Shown one piece after another: positions 1-11,088 of a stretch of 64,000 bases of DNA (the first letter of the stretch is position 1; every line of letters starts with the position of its first letter). The notes under the pieces are model-generated. The model was not told the origin of the DNA. It did not search any database and saw nothing but the letters and a program-made list of their open reading frames with translations. The translations under genes were made by a program, and so were the position numbers. The DNA is from Symbiodinium natans (taxonomy: Eukaryota; Sar; Dinophyceae; Suessiales; Symbiodiniaceae), in NCBI GenBank assembly GCA_905221605.1, contig CAJNDS010002537.1, positions 62,001 to 126,000 of the forward strand, written 5' to 3'.

Positions 1-1990
1 CTAATGGAATTTTTGCGCCACATAAGAATGATTGACTTGTGTTTGAACTGAAAAGGAGCCTCTCCCCAGAAGCTTCCCTGTCCAGCAGACAATGGAAAGG
101 CGTTTCGTGCCAAGAAAGGGGCCCAAGCATTCCCGACACACGGACCGCCGATACTAACCGCGATGATGTCAATAGTGTAGACGAAGATGAGATGTAGATG
201 ACGAAATCAGGAGTGGCAAATGCAGGAGCACAAAGGAACCACAGAATTAGTGTCGCCACAAGTCTGGCTGAAGAAACAACTTGCCAAACCTCTGAAAAGC
301 TCAATCATCAACGCGTCAGCATTTAGGCCTTGAGCTGTTCACGCGGTCCTACTACTTACCTGCTTAGCACCCCGACTTGACGAATGTCGGTACGGAACCA
401 GACTACAAACTTAGAGCCTCCAGCAAAAGTTCGAACTGAATTAATTGGGTTTGACGAAACCCAACGTCTTAAACCTGAACCCTATAGGCCCTGCACGGTA
501 AAACCTGAACGGTAAGCAGCCCTCGCGGAACGCCCGGCATCGAAACAGGATTTTGGAGTCAAACTGCGCGCCTCCCTAGTCGCGTTTTCGTGCTTATGAC
601 CCTGGGACCCACAAGCGAACCGTACGATACCATCGCATCTCATTCAAGGGTTTCCTCCCAAAAATCCTCCACTTGTGAGGATCGTCTAGGCATCAGGCTA
701 GGGTTTTTAAGGTTTTGGGTTTAGTAATTTAGGGTTGAGGTTTAGGGTTGAGGGTTGAGGGTTGAGGAGGAGGTCCCAACCTCCCCGCAGCCCAACCCCC
801 ACCAAAAAATTGAGCCCAAGCAGGAGGGGGCCTCAGGAAGCGGGCAGGCTGGAGCATGCGGAGAAGGAGAAGCTCCACAAGCAAAGCCCGACGACCTGAT
901 GAGTGGAGAGACACCTAAGCTGGAGGCTCCAGCCTCCCCAAAACCAGTGGTTCTGAAGAACCCTCACGTGATGAACCTAGGGCCCCTCCAAGAAGTGGCA
1001 TCTGGAAGTGGGCAAGAGAGAGCCCCGACGGATGGGCAGCCTCCGAAGGGAAAGGGCGGCCCTACCAAAGGGCGAGGCAAAGGAGAGTATCTGCTAGAAC
1101 GCAGAACGGAAGCCCAGAGGAACAAACTTCATTGAGCGTTGATCTTTGCAATGGTGGGTGCTGTCTTTCTACAATGGTGGCTATGAATTGCGGCATTGTG
1201 GTGGAAGTTTTGCTTTTCTGGCTTATGGACGAATCCGTCAGTGCATGTTACAAAAAACATTTTGCGTTTATGACTATGCGGGCTGCCATGATGGGCACCG
1301 GGATGCCACATTGACCTCCTCGTGTCCTGAGCCCGCGGGAATGTTTCACCCGTTTGTTTGGTCGGATCTGGTCTTGGTTTCTGCGGTTCGTGTTTGGTTT
1401 TTTGGTTTTTGCCTGCGCGTTTTGGCTCGCTACCGACTCGTTTCACTGATTTGGCAAAAGACCTGCCTACTGGGCTGCTGACGCAGTAAAGAGGCGACCG
1501 TTCAAAAGAAACAGCACCATTCCGTGATCAGCGGATAACAGGCAGGTTCAGCGGCACCGGGCACAGCGGAGTGCACACGAGTGCCGCACGATCAAGTTGG
1601 GCGTACACCGCGTCAACCCGTGCAGCGCACGCACCTGCAGCAGCAGGCGGCACAAGTTCACAACTGCTGCGGCAGAGGGAACGACTCGACAACAGCGATG
1701 TGAGTCCTTGAGTAGCGGGCGGACAGACCCCGACCAGAACTGGAACAGCTGAGATGGTACACCCAAAACAGCTCAACAGGCCATGGCTCAAGCGGAGAGC
1801 AAACAAGAACAGAAAAAAAACCCAAAGTTCACAACCGACCTGCGAGCCAAGGCTGTCGTACATGCTATGCCGTTGCGTGCAGGCAGTTTAACCTGTTTAA
1901 ACCCCATTGTACAAGTCGTACATGCACGCTTTTCCCATTTTGAGAGTGGTTTTGTGTTGCGTTGTGTCGTGCTGTGTCGTGTCGTGACGT
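1..1990. other. no supported gene; left-edge intergenic DNA
   Basis: I see no recognisable gene here. Degenerate telomere-like repeat (TTTAGGG, TTGAGGG) lies at about 700-775. A plus-strand reading frame at 755-1135 (126 codons, rich in P, G, K and E) begins inside that repeat and has no motif. It could be an exon or chance. Several overlapping frames at 1130-1860 are open on both strands and none looks protein-like. Confidence 0.5.
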
Positions 1991-2009
1991 GTCGTGTTGG
2001 CGTGTGCGT

Positions 2010-2098
2010 GAATGTGAAATGTGAAATGTGAAATGTGAAATGTGAAATGTGAAATGTGAAATGTGAAATGTGAAATGTGAAATGTGAAATGTGAATGT
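2010..2098. repeat. 7-bp tandem repeat (GTGAAAT)n
   Basis: About twelve near-perfect copies of the heptamer GTGAAAT run directly into the TG-rich array that follows. It resembles no telomere repeat used elsewhere in the window. Confidence 0.9.
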
Positions 2099-2415
2099 GA
2101 ATGTGAGTGTGTGTGTGTGTGTGTGTCTCTCTGTGTGTGTCTCTCTGTGTGTGTGTGTGTGTGTGTCTCTGTGTGTCTGTGTCTGTGTCTCTCTGTGTCT
2201 GTGTCTGTGTCTGTGTCTGTGTCTGTGTCTGTGTCTGTGTCTGTGTCTCTGTCTGTGTCTGTGTCTGTGTCTGTGTCTGTGTCTGTGTCTGTGTCTGTGT
2301 CTGTGGGGGGTCTGTCTGTGTGTCTGTGTCTCTGTGTCTCTGTGTCTCTGTGTCTCTGTGTCTCTGTGTCTCTGTGTCTCTGTGAGTCTGTGTCTGTGTC
2401 TGTGTCTGAGTGTCT
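2099..2415. repeat. TG/TGTGTC microsatellite array
   Basis: A dinucleotide and hexanucleotide array (TG, TGTGTC, TCTGTG) that changes unit from left to right. The long open frames on both strands here are translations of the repeat, not genes. Confidence 0.9.
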
Positions 2416-3087
2416 GTTGTTCCGGTGGGGGGAGGGGGGCTTTGGCATTCTTGGGCTCCAAGTGCTCAAAAAGCCAAGGCTTTGGAGAAGTTTGGGATGC
2501 GGCCCGCGGTTGGAGCTTCTGGGCCCAAGCCCTCCCCGGCCTCCGTACCCAAGAGCAACTTTTTGTGCAGTGTTCTGATCTTGTCCATTCGGCCATTTTT
2601 TTGGGGGGATGGCTTAGGGATTAGGGTCTAGGATGGTTAAGGCGGCTAAGGCACTTGGCAAAAATGGCTGACAGCGCGAGTCTCGCGACAAGCTGCAGTG
2701 CTTTCTGATGACCATGCGAACCACCGGCGTTGAGTCGGCTGCCATTACTCGTACGTGTCAAGGTAAACCTGGTGCCAATCGGGCCACACGGATGAAACCC
2801 TTGGGAAATCGCCGGGCCAGAGTCTTTCTTGTCTTAGAACATCTGAGAACTTCGAAGCATGAGTTACTTGCACTTGTCTCGGCCCAGCGACGCAATGGCT
2901 TGAGGCATTCGCTGGAAATTTGGGCCAGCCCCGAAGTAAACGATATTTTCAAAAACTTTGCCACACGAGTGTCAGGAATGAATCCTGCCTGGCCCGCTAG
3001 TCTGTGACACAAGATGAGGACGAGGCCATTGTGAAACGGAAATCATGAACGCACTCTTCCACCTCACTGTCGATCCCCGGCTTTCAC

Positions 3088-4291
3088 TTCTGATGTGCGA
3101 GCCTTGCACGCCTTGTGCATCTCGTAGGCGAGCTTCAGGAGGACCCCCCCGCCCGCCTGACCCACGCCAACGATGATCGACCAGCCCAGGCCACCACCTG
3201 GTCAGGATTTAGGGTTTAGGTTTAGGGGTTTAGGGTAGCCCAAGCCCTCACCTTGTAGCTCGCTCAGAGTGGCCATGAGGTAGTAGGTCAATTGAAAGAC
3301 ATCCTCCCCGGCAAAGTGAACAGCCTCCAAGAACCTCACATGCGAGTCTCAAACAGTGAATACGACATCCGAACATGTTAGACCTGTTGGTATCACTCGC
3401 TCAGTATGTGCACGATGAGACGAACTGCTCCCTGGAAACAGGCCGCCCTGGACGGGAAGGGCGGGTCAAAATCGAACCCGCGGGCCGCTTAAGCCGACCG
3501 AGTTGCGTGCACACCACCTGTGTTTGGCTCATGTCACTCCCTTCAAGCTCTGACTTTAATAAGCCTAGACCCTAAACCCTAAACCGTTTCGACGGCCAGC
3601 CTGCCAGCCCTCCCGGTTGGCCCGAGGCGGATGATGCGAAGCATTACATAGGGCCTGAGGGGGCTCTGAACAGGAACCAAACACTGTCCCCTAAACCGCA
3701 AACTCCCTGAAACCCGTAAACCTCCACCACAATCCCGTAATGTAGCATGCGCACTTGCACGTTTACCTCCAGCAGAGCAGCCAGCGAAATCTCCGGTTGT
3801 TGCGGTGATTAGGAAGGACACAGCCATGCTGACCCAAGACGTAGATGGCCAACTCGACGAGGAAGAGGGCGACACTGGCAACTGTCGTTCCTAACAGGAT
3901 GTCCCTCACCTGAAGTCAACCAAGCAGGCTTTTGGCTCATACCCTAAACCCTTAAATCCTTTCCCTAAACCCGAAACCCTTAAAACCTAAACCCTTAACC
4001 CCTAAACCCTATAGTTCAAATGTGCTGGAAACCTTGACAACCGATCAAACATTCAGATCAGTGGCAAAGCCACCATCATTGGTGAAGTCAAGATCACCGG
4101 TAGCGTACGCACCGGCCCATCCCACAACATCAAGAACGCAGTCAATGGCCTCAATGCTTTAGAGTTTACGGTTTAGAGGGATGTTAGGATGTTTAGGGTT
4201 TAAGGATTAGGGTTCGGGGCTTGGGGGATTTAGGACAATGGCCTCGACAAACAAGAAGCCTCCTTCCGGCTCTACATCAAGGCTCCACTTC
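3088..4291 (-). CDS. multi-pass membrane protein, 7 consecutive exons (unrecognised family)
   Basis: Seven minus-strand exons join in phase: 4291-4243, 4149-4051, 3909-3767, 3654-3601, 3447-3397, 3334-3252 and 3197 to about 3088. Introns are 54-153 nt with GC, GT, GT, GC, GT and GT donors, and every acceptor is AG followed by G. The product has an acidic stretch (VVGWAGAYATGDLDF), a clear membrane helix (GTTVASVALFLVELAIYVLG), a basic loop (NHRNNRRFRW), further amphipathic helices (YVMLRIIRLG, AVRLIVHILSEFLEAVHF), and a glycine-rich segment, GWSIIVGVGQAGGG. That suggests an integral membrane protein, perhaps a channel or transporter, but I do not recognise the family. The first intron is bounded by the 10-bp direct repeat GAGGCCATTG. 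Telomere-like repeat fills much of the introns. The 3' end and terminal exon are not resolved. Confidence 0.7.
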
Positions 4292-4397
4292 CTTGTCTGG
4301 CCCCCACGAAAAGGGTAAATCGTTAGGGTTTAGGGTTTTGGCTTGAGGGTTTTATGTTGGAAGCCCAAGTAATTATCGGCCACCCTAGACCCTGAAC

Positions 4398-5290
4398 CTA
4401 TGGGAGGGTGGCCATCGTGATCACTGACAAGCAGGCCATTGGGTTTTTCCAAAAACTGCATCTCCCCCTATGAGAAACGCCACCAAGCATCGTGACTAGC
4501 CAAAAAGTTCCACACACGAAAGCTGCAAACGACGCGATGAGTAGCGACATCTCAACGGACACAATGAAAGCCTGACCATCTTCTGGAGGCCTCGGACAAA
4601 TAAAAGTGATGTCTGGCGTTTGGTTTGGGATCTGTCTTTGATACCCCTGGGTAGGGTTTAGGGTGCTGGGTTTTGGGTTTACGATGGTTTACGGTTTGGG
4701 CTTTGGTACGGATTTAGCGAAAAAAAACCGAACAAGGCGCCGGATTTCCATTGCCCGGAACTCGAGCGCATGATAGGTCACTGCCAGACGTCGGCCGCCA
4801 GTGTCCTTTAGGGCTTGGAGTTGATGGTTTTGGGAGCTCTTGGGTGTGGAGTTTCAGATTTGGGGGTTTAGGCTTTTGTAGCTTGGATCCATGAGCGAAA
4901 TGCGACGGCACAACCCTGAAAGTCAAACCTCTCAAACACCAAAGCCCTAAGTCGTTTTTGGCTGTGTAATCCCAACGCTGTCCAACCTTCAAACAAACTA
5001 AATCCTAATTAAACCCTTAAACTCCAAACCTCAAACCCAGACCCTAAACCCGAAAACCTCAACGTCCCCAGCTTCGAACCGTAATCAAGGGCTAAGTCCT
5101 TGCTCACACTGCTCAGCACGTGAAGAAAGCAAAGTGAGCACCCAGGCTGCTCACTCACTTCGAACCAGAAGCGCGCCTGGCAGGGACGAACCCTAAACCC
5201 TAGGTAGGACGCGGTGATTTGGCCGTGCCGCATTTTGTTGGGCATGTTCACAAGCAATGTCAGCCCCAAACCCTTAACCCAATGAGGTTT
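4398..5290 (-). CDS. probable upstream exons of the 3.1-4.3 kb membrane gene
   Basis: Short coding-like islands lie between telomere-like tracts on the minus strand. At 4467-4398 the frame reads GEMQFLEKPNGLLV. At 4805 to about 4735, after a CCCTAAAG acceptor, it reads RRLAVTYHALEFRAMEIRR. Near 5180-5165 it reads ARFWFE, followed by a strong GTGAGT donor. Near 5097-5060 it reads DLALDYGSKLGTL, and near 5264-5205 LTLLVNMPNKMRHGQITAS. They have plausible AG-G acceptors and the right strand and position to be 5' exons of the gene to the left. I could not chain them all in phase, so the link is inference and exons may be missing. Confidence 0.45.
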
Positions 5291-5344
5291 TAGGGTTCTT
5301 TTTGAGTGCTTGGACCTCATCGGCCCTAAGCCCTAAACCCTAAA

Positions 5345-7055
5345 CCTCTTCCACGACCCCGATGGATGGCACAGAAGAGAAAGACCTGAATTGCTATATT
5401 TTTAACCGAATCAGAAACCCATGGGGGGGTCATGGATCATTGAGCTGAGAGCTTGGGTTTGGGGGTTTCGGGTTTGGAACTCAGGGAGTGACACTATAGT
5501 TTTGTAACCTTCGCACCCAAAAAGCAGACAGGTTTAGGGCGTGTAGGATATAATTAGTGCGTTTGGGTCTATAGGGCTGCAGGGGCTCACCTGTAAGCAG
5601 TTTGCCTGGGTGGTGGGTTTTGCATGTTTGAGACGCAGAAAACGCAGTGGTATTTACTGTGATTTTGCAAATGAAGCCTAATGAAAAATTGTTGGGCTGA
5701 GCGGCTTTCTGCACGAACCAATTAGTTTGTTGACCGCGGGCGCTTTGACACTTTCGCAACCTTTCCAAGTGCAGCCATCATGTTGACATCATCAGGCAAG
5801 TTGTACCGACACAAAAAGGAGTGGATGTGGGCGTGTACGTTCGGGATCAAGCAACTTAGTTTTTCCTGAAAAAGCTTAGCCCAAAAACTCACTCAATCCA
5901 CGTCCTTTGCACAAATCCCTGTAAATACCAATACATTTGTTCTGGTGAGTGTTGAAAGCGCCTGACGGCCTGCAACACGAAACCGTAGACCATAAACTAA
6001 AGCCTTGCCACAGAGCCAAGATGCCCCGCATCACAGACCAAACGCTAGCATGCCCCCCCCCCCCAAAACGTCAACCCCCTCAAGCAAATGATCCTCTGAA
6101 AGCCACCGCCCCACCCAGGCAACTACCAACACGCCTGGCTGTAGGGTTGTTTGGGTGTAGTCGTTTGGGGTCTAGTGTGTCTAAGGTTCAGGGTTTATAG
6201 GGTGTTTCGGTTGTCTTGGGTTTAGGGTTCCCTGCCTTGCCCAATGTGTCGGACGCGGAGAGCACGATGGAGTCTGTAAGATTCTCGGTGAGGGCCGTCG
6301 AATCGCCTTACTGGGCCGCTGAACTATGGAAAGAAAGGGGGAATCTGTTCCTGAAGCCCCAGAACCAAAAACCCTAAAACCTTAACGCCTAAACCGTTGC
6401 TAAACCCTAGACCTACAGTCTTCCCGAAGTTTAGACGCTAGCCGCTAGCCAACTAGCCAACTAACGTACGTAAACTAAGTTGCTGGAATCTCTGGAGCTG
6501 GAAATCCAGACCTGCGCAATGTCCATCTCTAGCTGACCTGGAAGAGCCCGTGCTTCACATATGGTTTAGCGTTTAGGTTTTAGGATTTTAGGGTTTTAGG
6601 TTTGAGGCTAGGGTGTGCAGCAAGGTTGAGGGATGGGATGGTGTTAGGGCGGTTTAAGATTTAGGGGTTTAGGCCACAAGCTCACCTTCCAGCAGTTCAT
6701 GCTCCACGTAGGCCACAGACCCATAAACATACACAGCAGGGTCATACCTTGGTTGGTTTTAACTGTCAACAGTCAAAAAAGTTTAGTTTAGGGTTTCGGG
6801 TTTAGGGATGCTCAGGGCTTGTGGGTCCTAACCCCACACATAACCCTAAACCTTGTTTTGAACATACTCAGTACGCGAGGCACTCGCAATTGACTGCACA
6901 GCACGGAAGTGTCGAGAGGGGCTCTAGGGGTGCTGGAGCAACAGGGACAGACCGTGGGTTTGGTTTCTCAGATAAACTTATTCGATAAGCGCAACTTCAG
7001 ATAGCTAATAAACAATACCCAGAATTTGAATCGCAATTTTTATCAGAATATTTCT
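5345..7055. other. intergenic or intronic DNA with scattered telomere-like repeat
   Basis: Short degenerate TTTAGGG/CCCTAAA pieces recur (for example 6370-6415, 6560-6680, 6780-6850), with a poly-C run at 6053-6064. I found no exon I would defend, though the sandwich pattern seen elsewhere suggests small exons could be hidden here. Confidence 0.4.
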
Positions 7056-7059
7056 ACTT

Positions 7060-8944
7060 CTTACGCCGGATGCTGAAATATTATGCTTCTCGTTAACTGC
7101 GGTCGTGGACACATCGCAAAGAACTGTTGGCAACCCCAAGGCGAAGGGCCAGAAAGATGACAAGGGAGGAAAAAGTAACAAGGGTGGCAAAGGCAATCCC
7201 AGATCATCTCCTTCTTCATCGCCGATAATTTGTCACAAAAGTGTGGGCAATCAGGACTCATCGCGCGAAATTGTCGCGCGGGGCGGTTCTGCGAGAAGCC
7301 TTGAGTCCGAAGATGGCGAGGGCAATGGGTCTCACATCAACGCTGACGTGGTCTCATGACGATGAGTTCCAGCGTAGGAGCACAAGGTCTTTCGCGCGGT
7401 AGTTTATCACTGCTGTTGTATTCAGTCTCCAGTGTTGTTGACTGTTTTCGGCAAGCGCCTTGTAGACTCTGGTAGACTCTGGTGCCACATGCCATAGTCT
7501 TAGCCAGAAGGCTTCGCAGTTCTATCATGTCGTTTGGTCTTGTCCTGGATTCACTCTGGAACTCAAAGCAGCAAACGGCGAGCGCGTCCCAACACATGGG
7601 ATCGTTGATGTTGAGGCTTGGTTCAGTGGAGCCAAGTACACATTGACTAGGTGTGTCTTTGCTGACATAGAGTTCAATGTGCTTTCGCCGTATGTGTTGA
7701 GCACGCATGGTTGGTCGTGTTTTCTCGGAAACAAGGCACACCTGAAGAAGCGCAAAGCGCAAATCCCACTTTCAATGATTGAAAGAGGCTGGTGGGCATT
7801 TGGCCAATTACCTCAGGTTCCTTTTGAAGATGCGTTGGTTTTGATGGAACTAGGCTCTGTGAAGTCGGCATCTACTCAGAGGACTACGTGCTCAGGAGAT
7901 GGAGCTCGGGAGGTGACAGCTGAAATTCGGAGGGTGGATCTACCTCCACGACCTATACTGAAGCGACCAGCTGGCAACTTGTCTTTTCTTTCGCGTACGT
8001 TTTCGTGCACCGTGAGCAAAGAGGTGAGTCAAGCTTCTTATGTGCTTGAAGGACCAGTGTCCACGATATCTGAAGGCGCTTCGCCGAGGAGAGTGCTGCA
8101 CGTGGCCAGGAGAGAGAGCCGCAGGCAGTAGGCGAGGAGTACTCTCAAAGAACGGGCAGGATTCGGATGTGGAGATGCCGCGCATGCCGCATGGGGAGGT
8201 TGAAGCTAGCGATGAGCCAGAAGTGGAGTTGACTTCCACATCTTTGCGGAAGCATTTGTGACAGGGCCATTTTCCCTGACTCACGTCATGCCCCCAATGC
8301 TGCCGCACGCAGCGCCGCACGCCTGCCAGACGCCTGAAGCACAGTAGGGTTAGAGAGGTGCAGTGTGACTATGGTTTTCTTGCGAGTAGGCAGTTTTTGC
8401 TTTTAGCAGTGGTTCTTACAGGCATGCGTGTGTGGTGATGGGTCCGGATGCTACTCAAAACGCGCGAGCATTGAATCATGTCTGGACGGAGGTTGGCATG
8501 CTGGGGAAAGAAGTGGAAGTCGTGAGTGACAACGAGCCTGCCCTTGTTTCGATGCTCAGGTCAGCTGCCAAGCTGGACACATGCCCATTGAGTGGAATTT
8601 CGTTTCGTCCTACTCCTGCTGATCGTCCTCAAACAAAGGGTCTGGTAGAGAAGAGCGTGGACTTGATTAAGGTTCTTTTCGGTAACAACTGGATGTGTAT
8701 AGAAGATCAAATTGGATCTCGCATGGCTCTCGGGGGTGAGCTGTTTGATTCTGCACTTCTTTACACTGTGAAGTGTTACAACCTCTTTCATGTGAAGCGA
8801 GGACATCAAAGCAGCGCTACTGACAAGATGAAGGGGTTGGGCGAGCAGGAAACGAAGAAACCGACAACGTATCCTTTTGGGGCTATTGGGGTGGAGCTCC
8901 TCCCCTCTTGTCACTGTGCCACCAAGCTGCCTTTCACAATGTAG
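7060..8944 (+). pseudogene. decayed Copia-like retrotransposon gag-pol (zinc knuckle, protease, integrase)
   Basis: Order on the plus strand is that of a Ty1/Copia-type polyprotein. A degenerate CCHC knuckle (NCGRGHIAKNCW) sits near 7095-7130. An aspartic-protease core, LVDSGATCHSL, is at about 7459-7500, followed by frames to 8131. A broken HHCC zinc-binding region lies near 8250-8300. The integrase core has its first Asp in VQCDYGF (about 8358-8375), its second in VSDNEPA (about 8520), and its Glu in KGLVEKSVDL (about 8637). Frameshifts and stops break it several times: the protease motif carries an exact 10-bp tandem duplication (7464-7483), and the integrase changes frame between 8375 and 8432. 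I see no reverse transcriptase, RNase H or LTRs, so this is a truncated, inactive relic. Confidence 0.8.
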
Positions 8945-11050
8945 CTACACCCGACGTGTGGGGAGTGAGGAGTCTCGGTAACACTGTTGCTTCCTTGGAA
9001 ATGAGCGGTCACGGGCCAATCCCTTGTCAACGGCCCATGAATCCTTATTCGTTCTGCAGGATCAAATCAACCGGCAACAGGCAGCAGGCAGCATTCGAAG
9101 GTTCAGGTTGCCTTGTTTAAGAAGGACCAGTGATTAGTCCCTTCACTGCATGGCTCAGAGTCAGGTCTCGCAGGCGTGCCCCTCCCTGCAGAGGTCTCTT
9201 CCCATCTGCTGGGCCGACACACCCGGGCAAGGTCAGGTTTGTGTCCACCTTGCTTGCATTCAGTAGTCACCACTTGCTCAGTGGCGACACCCAAGCCCAG
9301 TCGACCTCTCACTTTGTGTTGATTGAGGGGTTTCGTGTGGGGGCCCATCGCCGCCCCGCGCGCGCGACGGAAAACGTTAGAACCGGTCATGAAGTGCGTG
9401 AAACCACCTCGTGTCTGAGCGAGGTATATAATGCGTGGTAGAGCGGCTGGGATTGGACCAGGTTGTGAGATGCCCACCTCGGCCTTGCTCCCCCGCTTTT
9501 GGATGCTGGGTGTGCTTTTCGATTCTGTTATTCACCAACACCGCGCAAGCACGGTGGTGTGAAGCACAGCCAGTAGCGGTGCCTTTGGGGCCTGGATGGC
9601 CCTGAAACATACTGGCCAAAGAGGACTTCGGGACTTGCTGCTTGCGGGCAGCATGCAGAGGAAGTGGAGCAGGACCTGTGCTGGGGGCTGCAGGCACAGG
9701 ACCCCACCCCAAACTTGACCCTGTGAGGTGCTTTGGCCCAGTGGCCAGTGAGTAAGAACGAGAAAGCTGATCCCTGCCCTGCCCTGGTGAGTAAGAGCGA
9801 GAAAGCCGGGCAGGGCCCTGGGTTGCTGGCGCTTAGGTTAGTAAGAGCGAGAACGCCTAGGCCTGCTCTGCAGGTTGGCGGGGGGTCGGGCATCTCACTG
9901 TTCTGTGTCTCAGGTTGCTAGGCTTTGGCTTCCTGGTCAGGCCTGTTTGACATCCGTGCGCCTAGTACTGTGAAGAGCGGCGTACCGGTAAAGCTTGCTC
10001 CCGCAACGCCAGAGCGCTGGGTGAGCCACTCCCCTGGGCTAGGTTTCTGTACAGCGGCGTGCATGTGAGTAGTCTCTGACCGAAGAGCTGCTCTCGGTAC
10101 CTGCATGGCCCTTTGTTTCACCTGACCGGTCGAGCCTCGGCTCCCGAAGGGCCATAGAGCCAGCGACTCGTGCGCTTGGGTGTGTGAGATATGACGTGCA
10201 GTCATGTCTAAATCACACTGGCGCTATCATGCATGTGCATGCTGGTTGAGTACGAGCCGACGTGAGCGGATCAAGCCTCCAACCTCGAATCCTATGATTG
10301 CTTGGCTGCAAGATGCTTTACCATCGAGCTGTATGTCGCAACATGTAACATGTACATAGGCATGATCGCTGTCAGGTGCAGCAACAAGCCTCACGTTGTG
10401 TGCGGTAGTTCTGCTGCTCTGGAAGTGTGGGCTCTGTAGGATTGTAGGTGCAAAGGCTCCACTCTTAAAGACCTTCCCTAAACCCCGAAATTTCCTCAAC
10501 TTGCCATAACTCCAACATCCAAGACACGAGATCTTTCGTTCTTCTTCATAGATACGACTATCTTTTCGATCTATTTGCCCGTGTCCGTGGATGCGGCTAT
10601 CTTGTATCCGAGCCTTGGAAACTGTGACGTGGGTGTACATATTGTATATCTGTATATATAAAATGTACAAGAACACTCCACGCCGAGTGGTGCAAAACAC
10701 TCAACAGCGCGTTGCATGCAGTCTCGCCATTTGCTGCCATTTATGAGCTGTTCCAGCTGTTTCGACCGATGTGGTGGAACCGATTGGTCTCGACAGATGT
10801 TCAGTTGATTCGCACGAAGTGGCTTGAGCGTCCAGTTAGAAAGTTGAAAGAAGGTTTCCGATTTCAGACACAAACGCTAAGCCCTTAACCCAAACCATTG
10901 GCCAGCTGAGATGCTTTGTTTGGTAGTCGTCACCATAGAAGTGCACGCTGGAGTGGAAAGGGCCCAGCACGAATGTCTGTTGGCCAACCTCATGCGAACC
11001 TCACAACATGGCCAGTCACAAATCGCCAGAAACAGCGTTCCTCAAACTTT
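8945..11050. other. no supported gene
   Basis: Overlapping frames are open on both strands with no motif. A short motif, GTAAGARCGAGAA, recurs near 9749, 9788 and 9839. A tRNA-like patch near 10270-10340 was considered and rejected. Unit junctions are unclear and I call no element here. Confidence 0.4.
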
Positions 11051-11088
11051 GATGGATCAGATTCCTACCCTGAACCCTGAACGCCAGC

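Noticed and set aside
2084..2624. long ORFs over the TG-rich array, both strands
   Set aside because: They are periodic translations of the microsatellite (Cys/Val/Ser/Leu and His/Arg/Asp/Thr).
10271..10340. tRNA-like patch on the minus strand (AGCTCGATGGTAAAGC ... GGATTCGAGG)
   Set aside because: A- and B-box-like words are present, but the acceptor, anticodon and T stems do not pair. At best a relic of a tRNA-derived sequence.
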